This document shows, one piece after another, positions 19,902 to 30,500 of a stretch of DNA of 64,000 nucleotides; the first letter of the stretch is position 1; each line of letters opens with the position of its first letter. The notes beneath the pieces were generated by a model. That model was not told the origin of the DNA and ran no database searches. It saw only the letters and a list, made by a program, of their open reading frames with translations. The stretch is taken from the NCBI GenBank assembly GCA_021927905.1, contig BLLK01000045.1:558001-622000 (forward strand), read 5' to 3'. This DNA is from Chaetoceros tenuissimus. Lineage: Eukaryota; Bacillariophyta; Thalassiosirophyceae; Chaetocerotales; Chaetocerotaceae. The position numbers were made by a program, and so were the translations under genes.

Positions 19902-20155
19902 TTTAATTCTACAGTTTGAAAAGTAGCAGAAATAGGGATTGGGAAGAGATAAATAATAGAAGGGGCCTCTTTTCTCTTTTCAGTAAAATGAAAGGAAGGC
20001 AAAGTGTACGTAGGGGTGCTTTTTCATTAACTCCGGTGAATCCCAAGCCAAAACGGAAGGGGGTGGGTGTTTGGAGCTCGTACATACTATTTTGGTACCA
20101 GTCCTTTTGCAAAAACTTCAAGTCATTCTACTGATTTCATTAAACAAATACGGGA
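19902..20155. promoter_or_regulatory. Upstream region of the ankyrin gene
   Basis: The spacer directly upstream of the 19901 start is purine-rich on the plus strand and has no recognised motif. Confidence 0.3.
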
Positions 20156-20422
20156 TTAAAGTTGAAGAAGGGGAAGATGAAAGAGGAAAGCTGTAAGAAA
20201 GAAAAATCCAAGAAATAATTGACGAAGAACCCTATCGTAACCATGCAGGTTTGCCGTAAACCAACGAGATCCGATAGAACTACGTGGAGCTCGACTCCAT
20301 GTGTGTTTACTCCAACATCTCAGTCCATAGATACTCCACTCCAACTTTTTGGCTTCTGCCTTCTGAGCTGTAGTGAAGTTTAGTCCCATCTTATTTCTGT
20401 CCATCCCCTCCAGAGATGTCAT
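20156..20422 (-). CDS. Small open frame with C-terminal membrane helix, doubtful
   Basis: An 88-residue frame starts at an ATG at 20422 and ends with a strongly hydrophobic segment (FLGFFFLTAFLFHLPLLQL). The middle is basic (RAPRSSIGSRWFTANLHGYDRVLRQL), which would suit a small mitochondrial or ER tail-anchored protein. I recognise no family, and no splice signals strengthen the case. It could be a chance frame in a 850-bp spacer. Confidence 0.35.
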   Translation of the reverse strand: MTSLEGMDRNKMGLNFTTAQKAEAKKLEWSIYGLRCWSKHTWSRAPRSSIGSRWFTANLHGYDRVLRQLFLGFFFLTAFLFHLPLLQL

Positions 20423-20752
20423 AAATCACCTTTTTCAAGGTTGAAAATTAGAGGATACATAACAGATATAATCATCATACCATACTCAAATCCAAAATCA
20501 TAACTATTCTTTATATAGCTTATCATCCTGTAAATCGAAGTGATGGTACTCAAGCAGATTTTATCCACCACTAAATTTAGTTGTCAATAACATTCACAAC
20601 AACACCTCATCAATGATAAATGGTTCGAAGTAAGAACTAAATATTATGAATGGGAAACAGAATGAATACCGTGACTGAGACCTAAAAGATTAAAGCGGAA
20701 CGGAACAAATGATCATTGGAGAGTGGGATTTTTTACTTGATATTGGCATGAA
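20423..20752. other. Spacer, no clear gene
   Basis: AT-rich sequence between the small frame and the CIA30 gene. I see nothing definable in it. Confidence 0.4.
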
Positions 20753-21622
20753 TCAATAAGCCCTTAGTTCAAGCATGTTCAATGAAAAATCACCTAATGA
20801 AAACTTTGGATTTAACTCTCCATCAAACAAAAACTTCGAATATGCAAGTTGGAATCCTTCGATCGTAGCTTTGTTCAAATTTTGGTTTGGAACTGTTCTT
20901 GCAAATATGGTAGGAATGAGCTCATCAAAAGATATTTTGATTGTATAAGGCTCATCTATTTTGTCCATAGCTTCGTTGTTTCTTCCCAGTATTTTCGAAA
21001 ACAAAGAAGAATCACTATTTCCTTGTGATGAAGGCTCTCCACAAAATGTACTGGTCCAGCAGATTCCATTGAAATCGGTTGAATCTCTCACTACAGCTTT
21101 AAAAATCTGATTTCTTGATCCTTTGAAAGTGATTTCAATACCTTCACACCCTGACATATCGAGAGTATTTGAAAATGGAGTAGAGCGAATACCAATGAAT
21201 CCTCCACTGTTAGACTCCGAAACAGTACCGGTCCATTTTCCTGTAGCACTAGAAAATGTTGATGATGAAACTCCTCCCATAACTACATCATCTAAAGGAG
21301 CAAATGTGAATGTGTTTGAATCATCCATACCTATCTTCCAAAGCGTGTCACCAGGACTGACTTTGATTGGTGCCTTGCTGAAAATTGGTGGCTTTGGAAG
21401 TGATACAAATTTGGAACTTTGCGAAATAAACCGTAATACATCCCACTTCTCTCTCTTGACTTGCTGTGAGGTCTCTTCCTCTGGAGCCTTTGCCAATTCA
21501 GGTACTACAGGCCTAGTTTTCCATCCTTTCTGATTTGCAAACGCATATGTAGACGGAAGATGAAAAGCTATCAGGGATAGAAGGAATAAAATTGATATAG
21601 TTCCAGTCCTAGTTTTTTGCAT
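20753..21622 (-). CDS. Plastid-targeted CIA30-domain protein
   Basis: A 289-residue open frame starts at the ATG at 21622. The signal peptide ends in TYAFANQKG, a textbook diatom ASAFAP plastid motif. The CIA30/NDUFAF1-type galactose-binding-like domain spans about 95-285: FTFAPLDDVVMGGVSSSTF, GTVSESNSGGFIGIRS, LDMSGCEGIEITFKG, YTIKISFDELIPT and the closing GFQLAYSKF...FSLGDFSLNML. In mitochondria this domain helps complex I assembly. Plastid CIA30 proteins (HCF173-like in plants) act in photosystem translation or assembly, but this protein lacks a dehydrogenase-like part. The exact role here is inference. Confidence 0.9.
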   Translation of the reverse strand: MQKTRTGTISILFLLSLIAFHLPSTYAFANQKGWKTRPVVPELAKAPEEETSQQVKREKWDVLRFISQSSKFVSLPKPPIFSKAPIKVSPGDTLWKIGMDDSNTFTFAPLDDVVMGGVSSSTFSSATGKWTGTVSESNSGGFIGIRSTPFSNTLDMSGCEGIEITFKGSRNQIFKAVVRDSTDFNGICWTSTFCGEPSSQGNSDSSLFSKILGRNNEAMDKIDEPYTIKISFDELIPTIFARTVPNQNLNKATIEGFQLAYSKFLFDGELNPKFSLGDFSLNMLELRAY

Positions 21623-22080
21623 TTTAAATTGCTTTTTGTAGCTAAGGTATTCTATGTAGACTAAGATGAAGTGAAGATTTGGTGATTTCGTACTTGTGGT
21701 AGTCTACAGATAAGAGATAACAGAGATTATGCAACAATGCAGACAACATGAACAAGAACGTAGTAGGTAGTAGAGCTCTCCTCTCTTCTCATTATTAGCA
21801 AAGATGGGGCTCAACACCTACCCGATAGGATAAGGTGATGCGAATACTACGTACATACGAGAGGAAGGTAATACTAGACTCCTCACTTTTTGCTTTTGAA
21901 CATTTTTATTTCTCAATGTTGTCATAAATAAAAGCTTATGCTATTGAAGCTGATACTCATGAACTTTGAAAACAATATCAATTTTGTTGTATGTTAATGG
22001 TTTTTGAATTTCGAATTTGAGTTACGAGTCTTGGCTGTATTTCTACTGGGAAACTTTGCTCTCTCACTTTTTACGAAAGA
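21623..22080. promoter_or_regulatory. Divergent promoter region between CIA30 gene and centrin
   Basis: Both neighbours start at the edges of this 458-bp spacer. It is AT-rich, with no motif I would name with confidence, and holds no gene. Confidence 0.35.
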
Positions 22081-22762
<682 letters not shown>

Positions 22763-22939
22763 TGATTCTTTTTGTTCACCTTTGACTTTACTTGGGCAAA
22801 TATACTGAGCCTTTCATTCTTTCGTGAATCGAATAGAGACGACAATGTAGTCTTGAATGAGACGGATAATCCCTAATTATCATATTAGTAAAGAGTAGTT
22901 TCAAACCTTCACTTTTAAAGTATAACTTTGCACTATATC

Positions 22940-24271
22940 CTATGCGAGCCCCGACAAAAGACCGGGACGTGTGAATGCAATTGCTATGCATTTCGGAATT
23001 GTTCTCCATTCTGGTTTCAAGACGAATGTAAAGAGAAAGGTTAACAAAGCATATTTGATTGGGAACTTTCCTTTTTCTGGGCTGACTCCTTTTCCCATTG
23101 CCATTCTGTATTCTAATGAAGGTTCGTTTTCATCTTGACTCAATCTCCATGATGAATATCCTTTTTCATATGTCGGTCCAAAACAAGTACCCATAAAAGC
23201 GCCCCATAGGAAGCCACCAATGTGTGAAGCATTCGAAACACCATCTACAAGAGATCCAAACAGTACCAATATTCCCATGCTCTTCAATACATTGAAACTC
23301 TCTCGACCATTACCCATCTTTCGGAGCATTGCGAATAAAAGACCGATTAGTCCACAAATACCTCCTGATGCACCTAATACTAATTGAGAAGCACCAACTG
23401 CAGAAGCAGAGACATAATCTCGCATTACATTCCCCATGACAATGGACGACAGATATGTATTTAAATATAAAAACCATCCTCCTAAACCATTGCCAGTCCC
23501 CCCATTATCCTCTAGCCATCTGGGTAAGTTCCACAGTATTCTCATGTTTAGAAATAAATGAAGCAATGAACCATGAAGAAAGCCGCTTGTCAGGTAACGA
23601 TGAGGCTGAAGTCTCGTCAATAATTTTTGGTTCACCAAGTCCATCGTAAACGGCCCTAAGGAGGTTGCAACCGTAAGTGCTTGTCCATATGCTCGACTCT
23701 TTATTGATGAGGGAATAGGAAGTCCATCTAAAAATGGAAACGAAGCAGATCGAGATTCAATCATAATTGGCGCTGATCCTAATATAAAATTTTCAACAAT
23801 ATCCAATGGTTGGAGTGCGCCATAAGGATAGTTGGATTGGGCTAGGGCTATATTCAAACTTGGCAGATATTGCACTGCACTAATTATCTGTTGAACAAAG
23901 AAGGCAATGTTAACGATAACAAGGATCCTCTGTAAAGACACTATCCCATCACTATGAAACCTAGCTACAAATTTACTCCTCCTTCTACGTCCACCATAAG
24001 AAATCATTCCACCGAATATATCTTCGTTATCATTGTCTCCTCTATAATATTCACTATCAGGTCTAGGATTCCATTTCGGGCCCCATTTTTGATACAACTT
24101 TGTCTTGGAAATCTTGTTTTTAGGCAAATTGGACAAGTGTTTGATTTGGCAATCACCATTCTTGTTGATTGTGTAGAGGCTTTGAATTTGATTGTTGGTG
24201 GTAAACGCTTCACATGATGGTCGAATGAATGTGAAAGAAAAGCAGATGAAATAAAGTATCCTCGGAAACAT
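22940..24271 (-). CDS. Plastid-targeted rhomboid-family serine protease
   Basis: I start at the ATG at 24271 (443 residues) because it gives a clean signal peptide, MFPRILYFICFSFTFIRPSCEAFTT broken at CEAF, an ASAFAP-like plastid motif; an upstream ATG at 24322 adds 17 basic residues and spoils it. The rhomboid core has HRYLTSGFLHGSLLHLFLNM (the first two His/Asn helix), GASGGICGLIGLLFA with the nucleophile Ser, and NASHIGGFLWGAFMG with the catalytic His. Six or more membrane segments are visible. The dyad is intact, so it should be an active intramembrane protease. A related type in plant plastids acts in envelope protein processing. The substrate is unknown. Confidence 0.9.
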   Translation of the reverse strand: MFPRILYFICFSFTFIRPSCEAFTTNNQIQSLYTINKNGDCQIKHLSNLPKNKISKTKLYQKWGPKWNPRPDSEYYRGDNDNEDIFGGMISYGGRRRRSKFVARFHSDGIVSLQRILVIVNIAFFVQQIISAVQYLPSLNIALAQSNYPYGALQPLDIVENFILGSAPIMIESRSASFPFLDGLPIPSSIKSRAYGQALTVATSLGPFTMDLVNQKLLTRLQPHRYLTSGFLHGSLLHLFLNMRILWNLPRWLEDNGGTGNGLGGWFLYLNTYLSSIVMGNVMRDYVSASAVGASQLVLGASGGICGLIGLLFAMLRKMGNGRESFNVLKSMGILVLFGSLVDGVSNASHIGGFLWGAFMGTCFGPTYEKGYSSWRLSQDENEPSLEYRMAMGKGVSPEKGKFPIKYALLTFLFTFVLKPEWRTIPKCIAIAFTRPGLLSGLA

Positions 24272-24347
24272 GAAAACAGACTTTCGTTTATATGATTGTT
24301 TTGCATACTTACGAGTACACAATTAGAAAAGTATGTGGAGAAATGAT

Positions 24348-24611
24348 TAGGGTATCGCCTAGAGTGCCAAAAATTTTGGCTTTGGTGCCATCCGCGGTGC
24401 CAAGGCTCAATACCTTTAGTATCTACCATATACTATGTCTAGTATACACTACTTACAACCCCTCTTTAGATGGTGGGGTCTCAAAAGGAGTGAAGGAGTA
24501 TACAAAAACCAGCTACATTGGACGTCATTGGCTCTCGGTGCCAGCTTGGTGCCTGGCACCGACCACCCCTGAATCTGGCAATTTGGTGCCTGCACTTTAG
24601 GCGATACCCTA
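24348..24611. mobile_element. Non-autonomous hAT-like MITE
   Basis: The 264-bp element begins TAGGGTATCGCCTAGAGTGC and its other end, read on the opposite strand, begins TAGGGTATCGCCTAAAGTGC (one mismatch in 20). It is flanked by a perfect 8-bp target site duplication GAAATGAT at 24340-24347 and 24612-24619. An 8-bp duplication and a TAGGG tip are hallmarks of the hAT superfamily. GGTGCC words recur just inside both ends (about 24384, 24396, 24538, 24547, 24585, plus one inverted at 24555), as expected of subterminal transposase-binding repeats. There is no transposase gene. Perfect duplications and near-identical tips suggest recent insertion. Confidence 0.9.
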
Positions 24612-24668
24612 GAAATGATATGTAATCTAAAATCCAATACCTCCAGCAAAAGAATAAACCTTGATCTC

Positions 24669-24725
24669 TAGCTATATAGGAGAAGGGTCCTTCTCTTCCT
24701 AGCTATGAGGAGAAGGGTCCTTCTC
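24669..24725. repeat. Tandem pair of a hairpin-forming unit
   Basis: Two copies of a 26-27-nt unit (24669-24695 and 24700-24725) share TAGCTAT and GAGAAGGGTCCTTCTC. The 16-nt core is itself a near-perfect palindrome, so each copy can form a small hairpin. Its role is unknown; it lies upstream of the HMG-box gene. Confidence 0.75.
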
Positions 24726-25302
24726 CAGTATGAAAAGTACTAACGAAGTGCACATACGAAAGCGGGGACAGAAATTTCGAGAACCACCAAGTGGTGAACC
24801 ACTAGGAAAATTTTTCTAATATTTTATTTCAAAAAGACGACAAAAACTAGTCATAAAAGTCACGATAGAAGGAATCGAATCATTTCAAATCGCTTTAGAT
24901 TTTAGATAGCTTTAGTTTATTATATCTTTGCACATCAACCTTATCTATACTACATAGCTTTGTTACTTGATTCCACTGGATTATGAGAAAAACTGCCATA
25001 ATCATCAGACTACAATTTCTCTCATGAAAAAAATTGAAAACATTGGTTTCATTGAGAAGTTATTAAGGCTCCGTCCCGGTAGAGAAGTCCGCAACTGACG
25101 AATCGTGGATCATTGACCAATCAAATTCAAGAATTATCGAAATATCCCCGTCTTTCTGTTTCAGAATGCATGCAGCTTTTGAATGTGCCTGAGATGAAGT
25201 AGCAGCTAGAGCACATGAAAAATATACCGTAACGGTATAAATAGTCACAAAAGCTTTTCGTTGACCTTTCAGGAAGTCTATTGTCTCTCTAAGAAAAGAA
25301 TA

Positions 25303-26898
25303 ATGGAGTATATTGAGCACTCTGCATATCCATCAGACAATGATCACTTAGAATGGCTCGATAATAAATTTATTGAACCAATCCCTTTCTATGGCAGCGA
25401 CCATCATATTGGGAATCCTTTCCTTAAGGAGAAATCGTTACCACTGTTGAAGAACAGAAAGCAGGGAAGGTGGCAACAAGAAGAGCAATTTGAAGGACGT
25501 TATACCAACCAGAACAACACTGTCTCGGTTGAAATGAATCATGATGTACCTCTAGAACTAGATCACCCGCAACCCCTATACTATCATGATAACGCTATCA
25601 ATCCTTCTTCTTGTGCTCCTCCTCCCCCTGTCACCAGTACTAGCATCCAGTACTTGGGGTTGCCATCAATCTCCACTACAGCTTCAATAGATCATAAAGT
25701 CCAACAAAACAACCTTGGAAATGAAGCAAACGAGATGATTGAAAGAAGATACCAAAGGCATGATAGTAATGGATATCATCCTTCAACAGCGGTTCTTCAA
25801 GAAAGGCAGATTTTTTCAATGATTCCAAGTTCGGGCTCCTCCCCCAACCATGTTTCTTGTTCTTCGACAGAATCGGAACAATATCCACACAGTGTAGCAA
25901 CGGATCCTTCAAGCGCAGAGATGCTAGCCAATTCTTGTAATAGTCATGGTTTTGAGGCAACTACTTCATCATATTCGCTTGAGCAACCCCGTTATAACAT
26001 CTCAACCATGCGCGAAACAACTCCAACGCTACGAAATACAGAATCTTTAGACTTTGAAGATGTAAGGGACAACGGTGCTCAATCTATTTTTGCTGAGTCC
26101 AAGTTTGCTCATGAATTTGCACATCCGTCTTCTTATGAGGGGCAAACAACACAGTATTATCAGCCATGGTACTTCGATCAATATCATCGTGCATGTTACC
26201 ACCATCCCCTTAGCACAATTCAAGAGACCACTGCTTCAGGGACTGATAATCAACAATTTCATCCTCGTCAGTTTCAGAGCTATAGTAAAATGCCTGTTGA
26301 GAGTTCTCGCCATCCTTTCGCTGTTTATCGCAACAGCTTAGATGACCATCAATATCCTTCACCCCAAGTGCAAAGCTCTACATCTGCTAACTATGCAGAA
26401 TCAACCCAGAAGAAAAGGAGCTTTGAAGAGTGTTCAGTTGACGGGGAAGTCACCAACGAGAAGAATCCTCGTCGTCCAATCTCAGCTTATAACTTCTTCT
26501 TCATGGAAGAGAAGGAGATTGTGATTGCTCTCCTATCTTCAACAAATACATTGCGTTTCGATGATCATTCGAATGATCACGACTTCTCAGTAATCAAAGA
26601 CCTAGATGCTGATGGACTCTTTAAGTATCTTAATGAAGTTTCCAAAAGTATCGATTACGACAAATTGAACGATTTCCAAGAGTCTATTCATAAGAAGACT
26701 GAAGAATTTCTTCTCGTACATTTCGAAGAAGATCGATCCAAGAAACCTCACAAGAAGCGACATGGTTTAGTAAGTTTTCTTAACTTAGCTAGAGTCATTG
26801 GAATGAGGTGGAGGGCACTGAGCCCAGAACTCAAGAAGCGTTACCATGATCTGGCAAGCAAAGACAAGAAGCGCTTTAATGAGATGGTTAACAATTAA
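25303..26898 (+). CDS. HMG-box protein with an interrupted HMG box
   Basis: The first ATG in frame is at 25303, giving 531 residues. The first 385 residues are low-complexity, rich in Ser, Gln, His, Tyr and Pro, as in transcription factor activation regions. A HMG box lies at the C-terminus but is split: NPRRPISAYNFFFMEEKEI (388-406) provides helix 1, then about 75 mostly acidic and polar residues intervene, and SFLNLARVIGMRWRALSPEL followed by KKRYHDLASKDKKRFNEM (about 490-528) gives helices 2 and 3. Similar insertions between helices 1 and 2 occur, to my recollection, in other diatom HMG proteins. It should be a nuclear DNA-binding protein; targets are unknown. A single exon appears complete. 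Confidence 0.85.
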   Translation: MEYIEHSAYPSDNDHLEWLDNKFIEPIPFYGSDHHIGNPFLKEKSLPLLKNRKQGRWQQEEQFEGRYTNQNNTVSVEMNHDVPLELDHPQPLYYHDNAINPSSCAPPPPVTSTSIQYLGLPSISTTASIDHKVQQNNLGNEANEMIERRYQRHDSNGYHPSTAVLQERQIFSMIPSSGSSPNHVSCSSTESEQYPHSVATDPSSAEMLANSCNSHGFEATTSSYSLEQPRYNISTMRETTPTLRNTESLDFEDVRDNGAQSIFAESKFAHEFAHPSSYEGQTTQYYQPWYFDQYHRACYHHPLSTIQETTASGTDNQQFHPRQFQSYSKMPVESSRHPFAVYRNSLDDHQYPSPQVQSSTSANYAESTQKKRSFEECSVDGEVTNEKNPRRPISAYNFFFMEEKEIVIALLSSTNTLRFDDHSNDHDFSVIKDLDADGLFKYLNEVSKSIDYDKLNDFQESIHKKTEEFLLVHFEEDRSKKPHKKRHGLVSFLNLARVIGMRWRALSPELKKRYHDLASKDKKRFNEMVNN

Positions 26899-27366
26899 CT
26901 CATCTCTAGAAGCAAGTACTAGTATCAACAATAGAAAAAAGACAAAGTAATAATACTTTCTATATATAATAAGAAGAACAAATCAAGTATGGGTCTTCGC
27001 CACACGAATGGGGAATGAAACCTTGCTGCATTTACATTGCAGTTGTAACAACCTTATTAGATTTATTTTTCGTTGATATTACGTTTTGTAAACTAAGTAT
27101 AAATGTCTAGTTGAAAAATCTGGAATCGTTAGGAGAGGTAGTAGTAGTGATGAATCGGATGTTGGTGAAGCAATGTTGCTGTTAAAGGTACGTAGTATCT
27201 AGAAAAACTAATGTTCTTATTATTCCTGCAGCCAGTCTGGAACGTTCAACTGCCGTAAATCAGGAAAGTTGAATGGGAGCTGTATTTGAGTAATATCTAC
27301 ACCAGTGACTTTTTAATTTGTATTCTTCAAAAGAGTAGAGCGTATTTTAGATTTGCCTCGATAGCC
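26899..27366. other. Spacer upstream of the four-module channel
   Basis: No gene is seen. The interval contains the 3' end of the HMG gene and presumably the promoter of the channel gene. No distinctive motif. Confidence 0.4.
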
Positions 27367-27561
27367 ATGATGGCATTTGAAAAATCAAATTCAAATTCAT
27401 ATTTTAGTCCCTCGAGATTCAAGTTTCTTCAAACAGCCAAGCAAGTATTTAAGTGAAACCAACAAACCATCTCATTTGGGGGGGACTAGAAAGCAATCTT
27501 TGTTAGCAAAACCCAAAACTCTCCCCCAACCTCGAATCGAAAGTACAAAACTAGCAGGAAA

Positions 27562-30500
27562 ATGAAATGTAACTTCTTATCCAAGCATGAAGTTAAGGCG
27601 GCCTATATTGTCATTCGAACGCTAGCATGTATCTACTTTTGCGTGACGATTCCATTTAGAATCGCATTTATTCCAAACATCACTCTTGACTTTCTTTTCT
27701 TGGATCTTGGTGCCAGTCTACTTTTTGTTGCTGACTCGGGTTTACGCTTGTTTTGGCAAATACAAGACCTCATTCGATTTCGAAAAGTACTACCCATCGA
27801 TGAGGAACAGGTTTTACAATTGAATCAAGACAAGGCAAAGCATCATGGAAATGATTTCGACAATCAATTGATAGTCTTTCGACAACAGCCTTTGCTTGTT
27901 TCATTCTTTTCTTTAGTGTCGGCTTTACCTTTGGATTATGCTTTTTTGATGTTGGGGTACAGCTCAAATACTATCAAATACATTCTTTTAATGCGAGTCT
28001 TTTTGTTGATGACTCTACCAAGCCGAGTACATGACATAGCAGAGTATTTGGAGTCCTGTGGACTGAAGAATATTGGTATTCAACGTGCTTGGAAGCTTTT
28101 CTTTGCTATGGCAATTGCTGGGCATTGGTGTTGTTGTGTTTTTTACATTGTTGCAAGAGCTGGAGCATTCAATGGACAAGAAATGACATGGCCAGAGGAT
28201 GCGGGTATCTATGAACGAAGTGTTATAGATGGAAAGGTCACGATTGAATTGAATGACAATGCTCTCACAACTTACATCAAAAGTTTGTATTGGGCCTATA
28301 TTACAATGGTAAGTCAAGAGAGACCGGATATTATGTTTGGATTTCTAGGTCCGCATACTCACGATTCTGAATCCAGATTACAACTGGCTTTGGAGATATT
28401 ACGCCCTTATCAATTCCAGAGACAGTTTGGTGCATCATAAGCATGTGCTTTGGAGTGGTAATCACAACTTGTGCAATTGCAAACTTGCAAATTGTTGTTA
28501 CCAATTCGGACATGGCGTTCGCAGAGTATCAGCGAAAAACAGAAACCATAGCAAAGTATATGAAGTACAGACGTTTACCTGATGATTTACAAGATAGAAT
28601 ATTTGCTTTCTACAGATACCAATGGGATTTACTCAAAGGAGCAAACGAAGCAAAGATTATGGATGAGCTGCCATCGTCTATTCAACAGCAAGTTTCAAAT
28701 TTCATGTGTAGAGATCTCGTTGCGTCCTTACCGTTTCTCAAGAAAGCTAATCTTTCTCTTCTCAATGCACTGGCCGAATGTATAGAAATAAATGTATATG
28801 CTCCAAATGATGAGATAGTGAGAAAGGATGAAATTTTGCCAGGGGTATTGATTGGTGAGTATGAATTAGTGGTGGACTTCGAATTATTCCTTATAGCCTT
28901 GTCCCTCTAACACAACCAACCTTAGTATCAAGGGGAGAGGTGGAAGTATTTTCAGGCCAAAAGGTTGTGAAAAAAATGAGAAGACTTGACAACTATGCAT
29001 CTGAAAGTCTATTTTCCAAGACAAAGAGTTTGGAATCAGTGAAAGCAAGAACCTTTTGTGAAATATTTCTACTTCCATCCTTACAGTTTAAGCAAATGGT
29101 CCAGTCTCAGTGTGAAGAGAGCGAAGTGCAAACAATGAAAGAAATGGCCATGTCTCATTCCAAAAGTAGAAGCAAAGTGAACAAGCTATTCGGTTCAGCT
29201 GAAGATCATATTCCTCGGAGCAAATTTGACAAGATACTGTACCCCAAAAGCAAATTCAGATATGTTTGGGAATTGATTATTATGATTGGGTGCATGTACT
29301 ACACCTTCTCAATTCCTCTACACATCATGAGGTACTTAGAAGGCAAGGAAGTTCGTGAGCACATCCTTTCTTTCGTCTTGTCCTATATTTTCGATCTATG
29401 CTTTGCAGTCGATCTATTACTGAGATTCAACTATTTTATGTACTTGGAAGAGGGCCTGCTTGTATTTGATCGCCACTGTATTCGTCAAAAGTTTCGAGAG
29501 AATCACAACCTGATTGGAGAGATTTTGATCTCTTTGCCGATTGATATTCTCGGTACAATAAATAGCAAGTGGTGCTTTCTTCTGCGTTTATTGAAGATCT
29601 TCAGGTTACCCCTTATATTCGAGTGTTTCAACAATCTGCAAAAGACGCTCACAGACTTTAAACTTGAAAAGGGGTTGCTGATGCTTAAAATGTTTCAACT
29701 AAACTTCGCACTGGTGGTTACTTGTCATTGGATTGCTTGTGTATGGCATTCAAGTGCAAGTATCAGCAAGTTGATGGACTACGAAAACAATTGGCTGCTT
29801 CAAGATGAAGAAGATGACAGTTTGGCCATTGACCATGACCGTTTCTTGGGACGAGGAGGTTACTTGAGATCCATTTACTGGGCGATTGTTGCAACATCTA
29901 CAGTTGGATACGGAGACATAGTTCCAACGAATACTTTGGAAACGACTGTTGCAACTATTACAATCTTGTTTGGAGGTCTGATTCTTCCAGCAATTGTAGG
30001 TAAGTACAACTATTCTTCCAATGTTTTCCACTGAAACGTTTATACTTGTGAAGATACTTATCTTTTTGAATAAGGCGGACTCGCCGCATATATAAGCAAC
30101 ATTGATCTTGCGCATCGAGGCCACAGAGAAAAATTGCACAGGGTGAAGAAATTCTTGAGGGAAAGATCAATAGATAATCATGTCATCGAAAAGATTGTGA
30201 ATTTTTACGATTATCTCTGGTCTCGTCAAGGAGGAGTCGATGAAGAGAGCGTTTTGAATGAACTGCCTCCTTCTTTGAGGCAAGCAGTTTCATGTCATAT
30301 CAACAGGCGACACATTGATTCTGTTCCATTCTTTTACGATATGCACGATTCGTTCAAAGATCTCCTTGGTCTATGTTTACGAATCCGAGTATTCATGCCG
30401 GATGACAGTAAGTGCTTTACAATTTCTTGCAACCCTTTAAGATCATTTCTTACTAACGAGTTATGTAAAGACATTATCATTGCTGGTGAACAAGGGTCTT

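Larger units (their letters stand above)
24272..25302. other. Divergent spacer holding a MITE and a tandem hairpin repeat
   Basis: This 1-kb spacer separates the rhomboid (minus) and HMG-box (plus) starts. It contains the 264-bp hAT-like element (24348-24611) and, just beyond, a tandem repeat of a hairpin-forming unit (24669-24725). No gene is supported. Confidence 0.6.

Noticed and set aside
23954-24429. Open frames on both strands around the rhomboid start
   Set aside because: They overlap the rhomboid coding sequence or the MITE and have no domain of their own.
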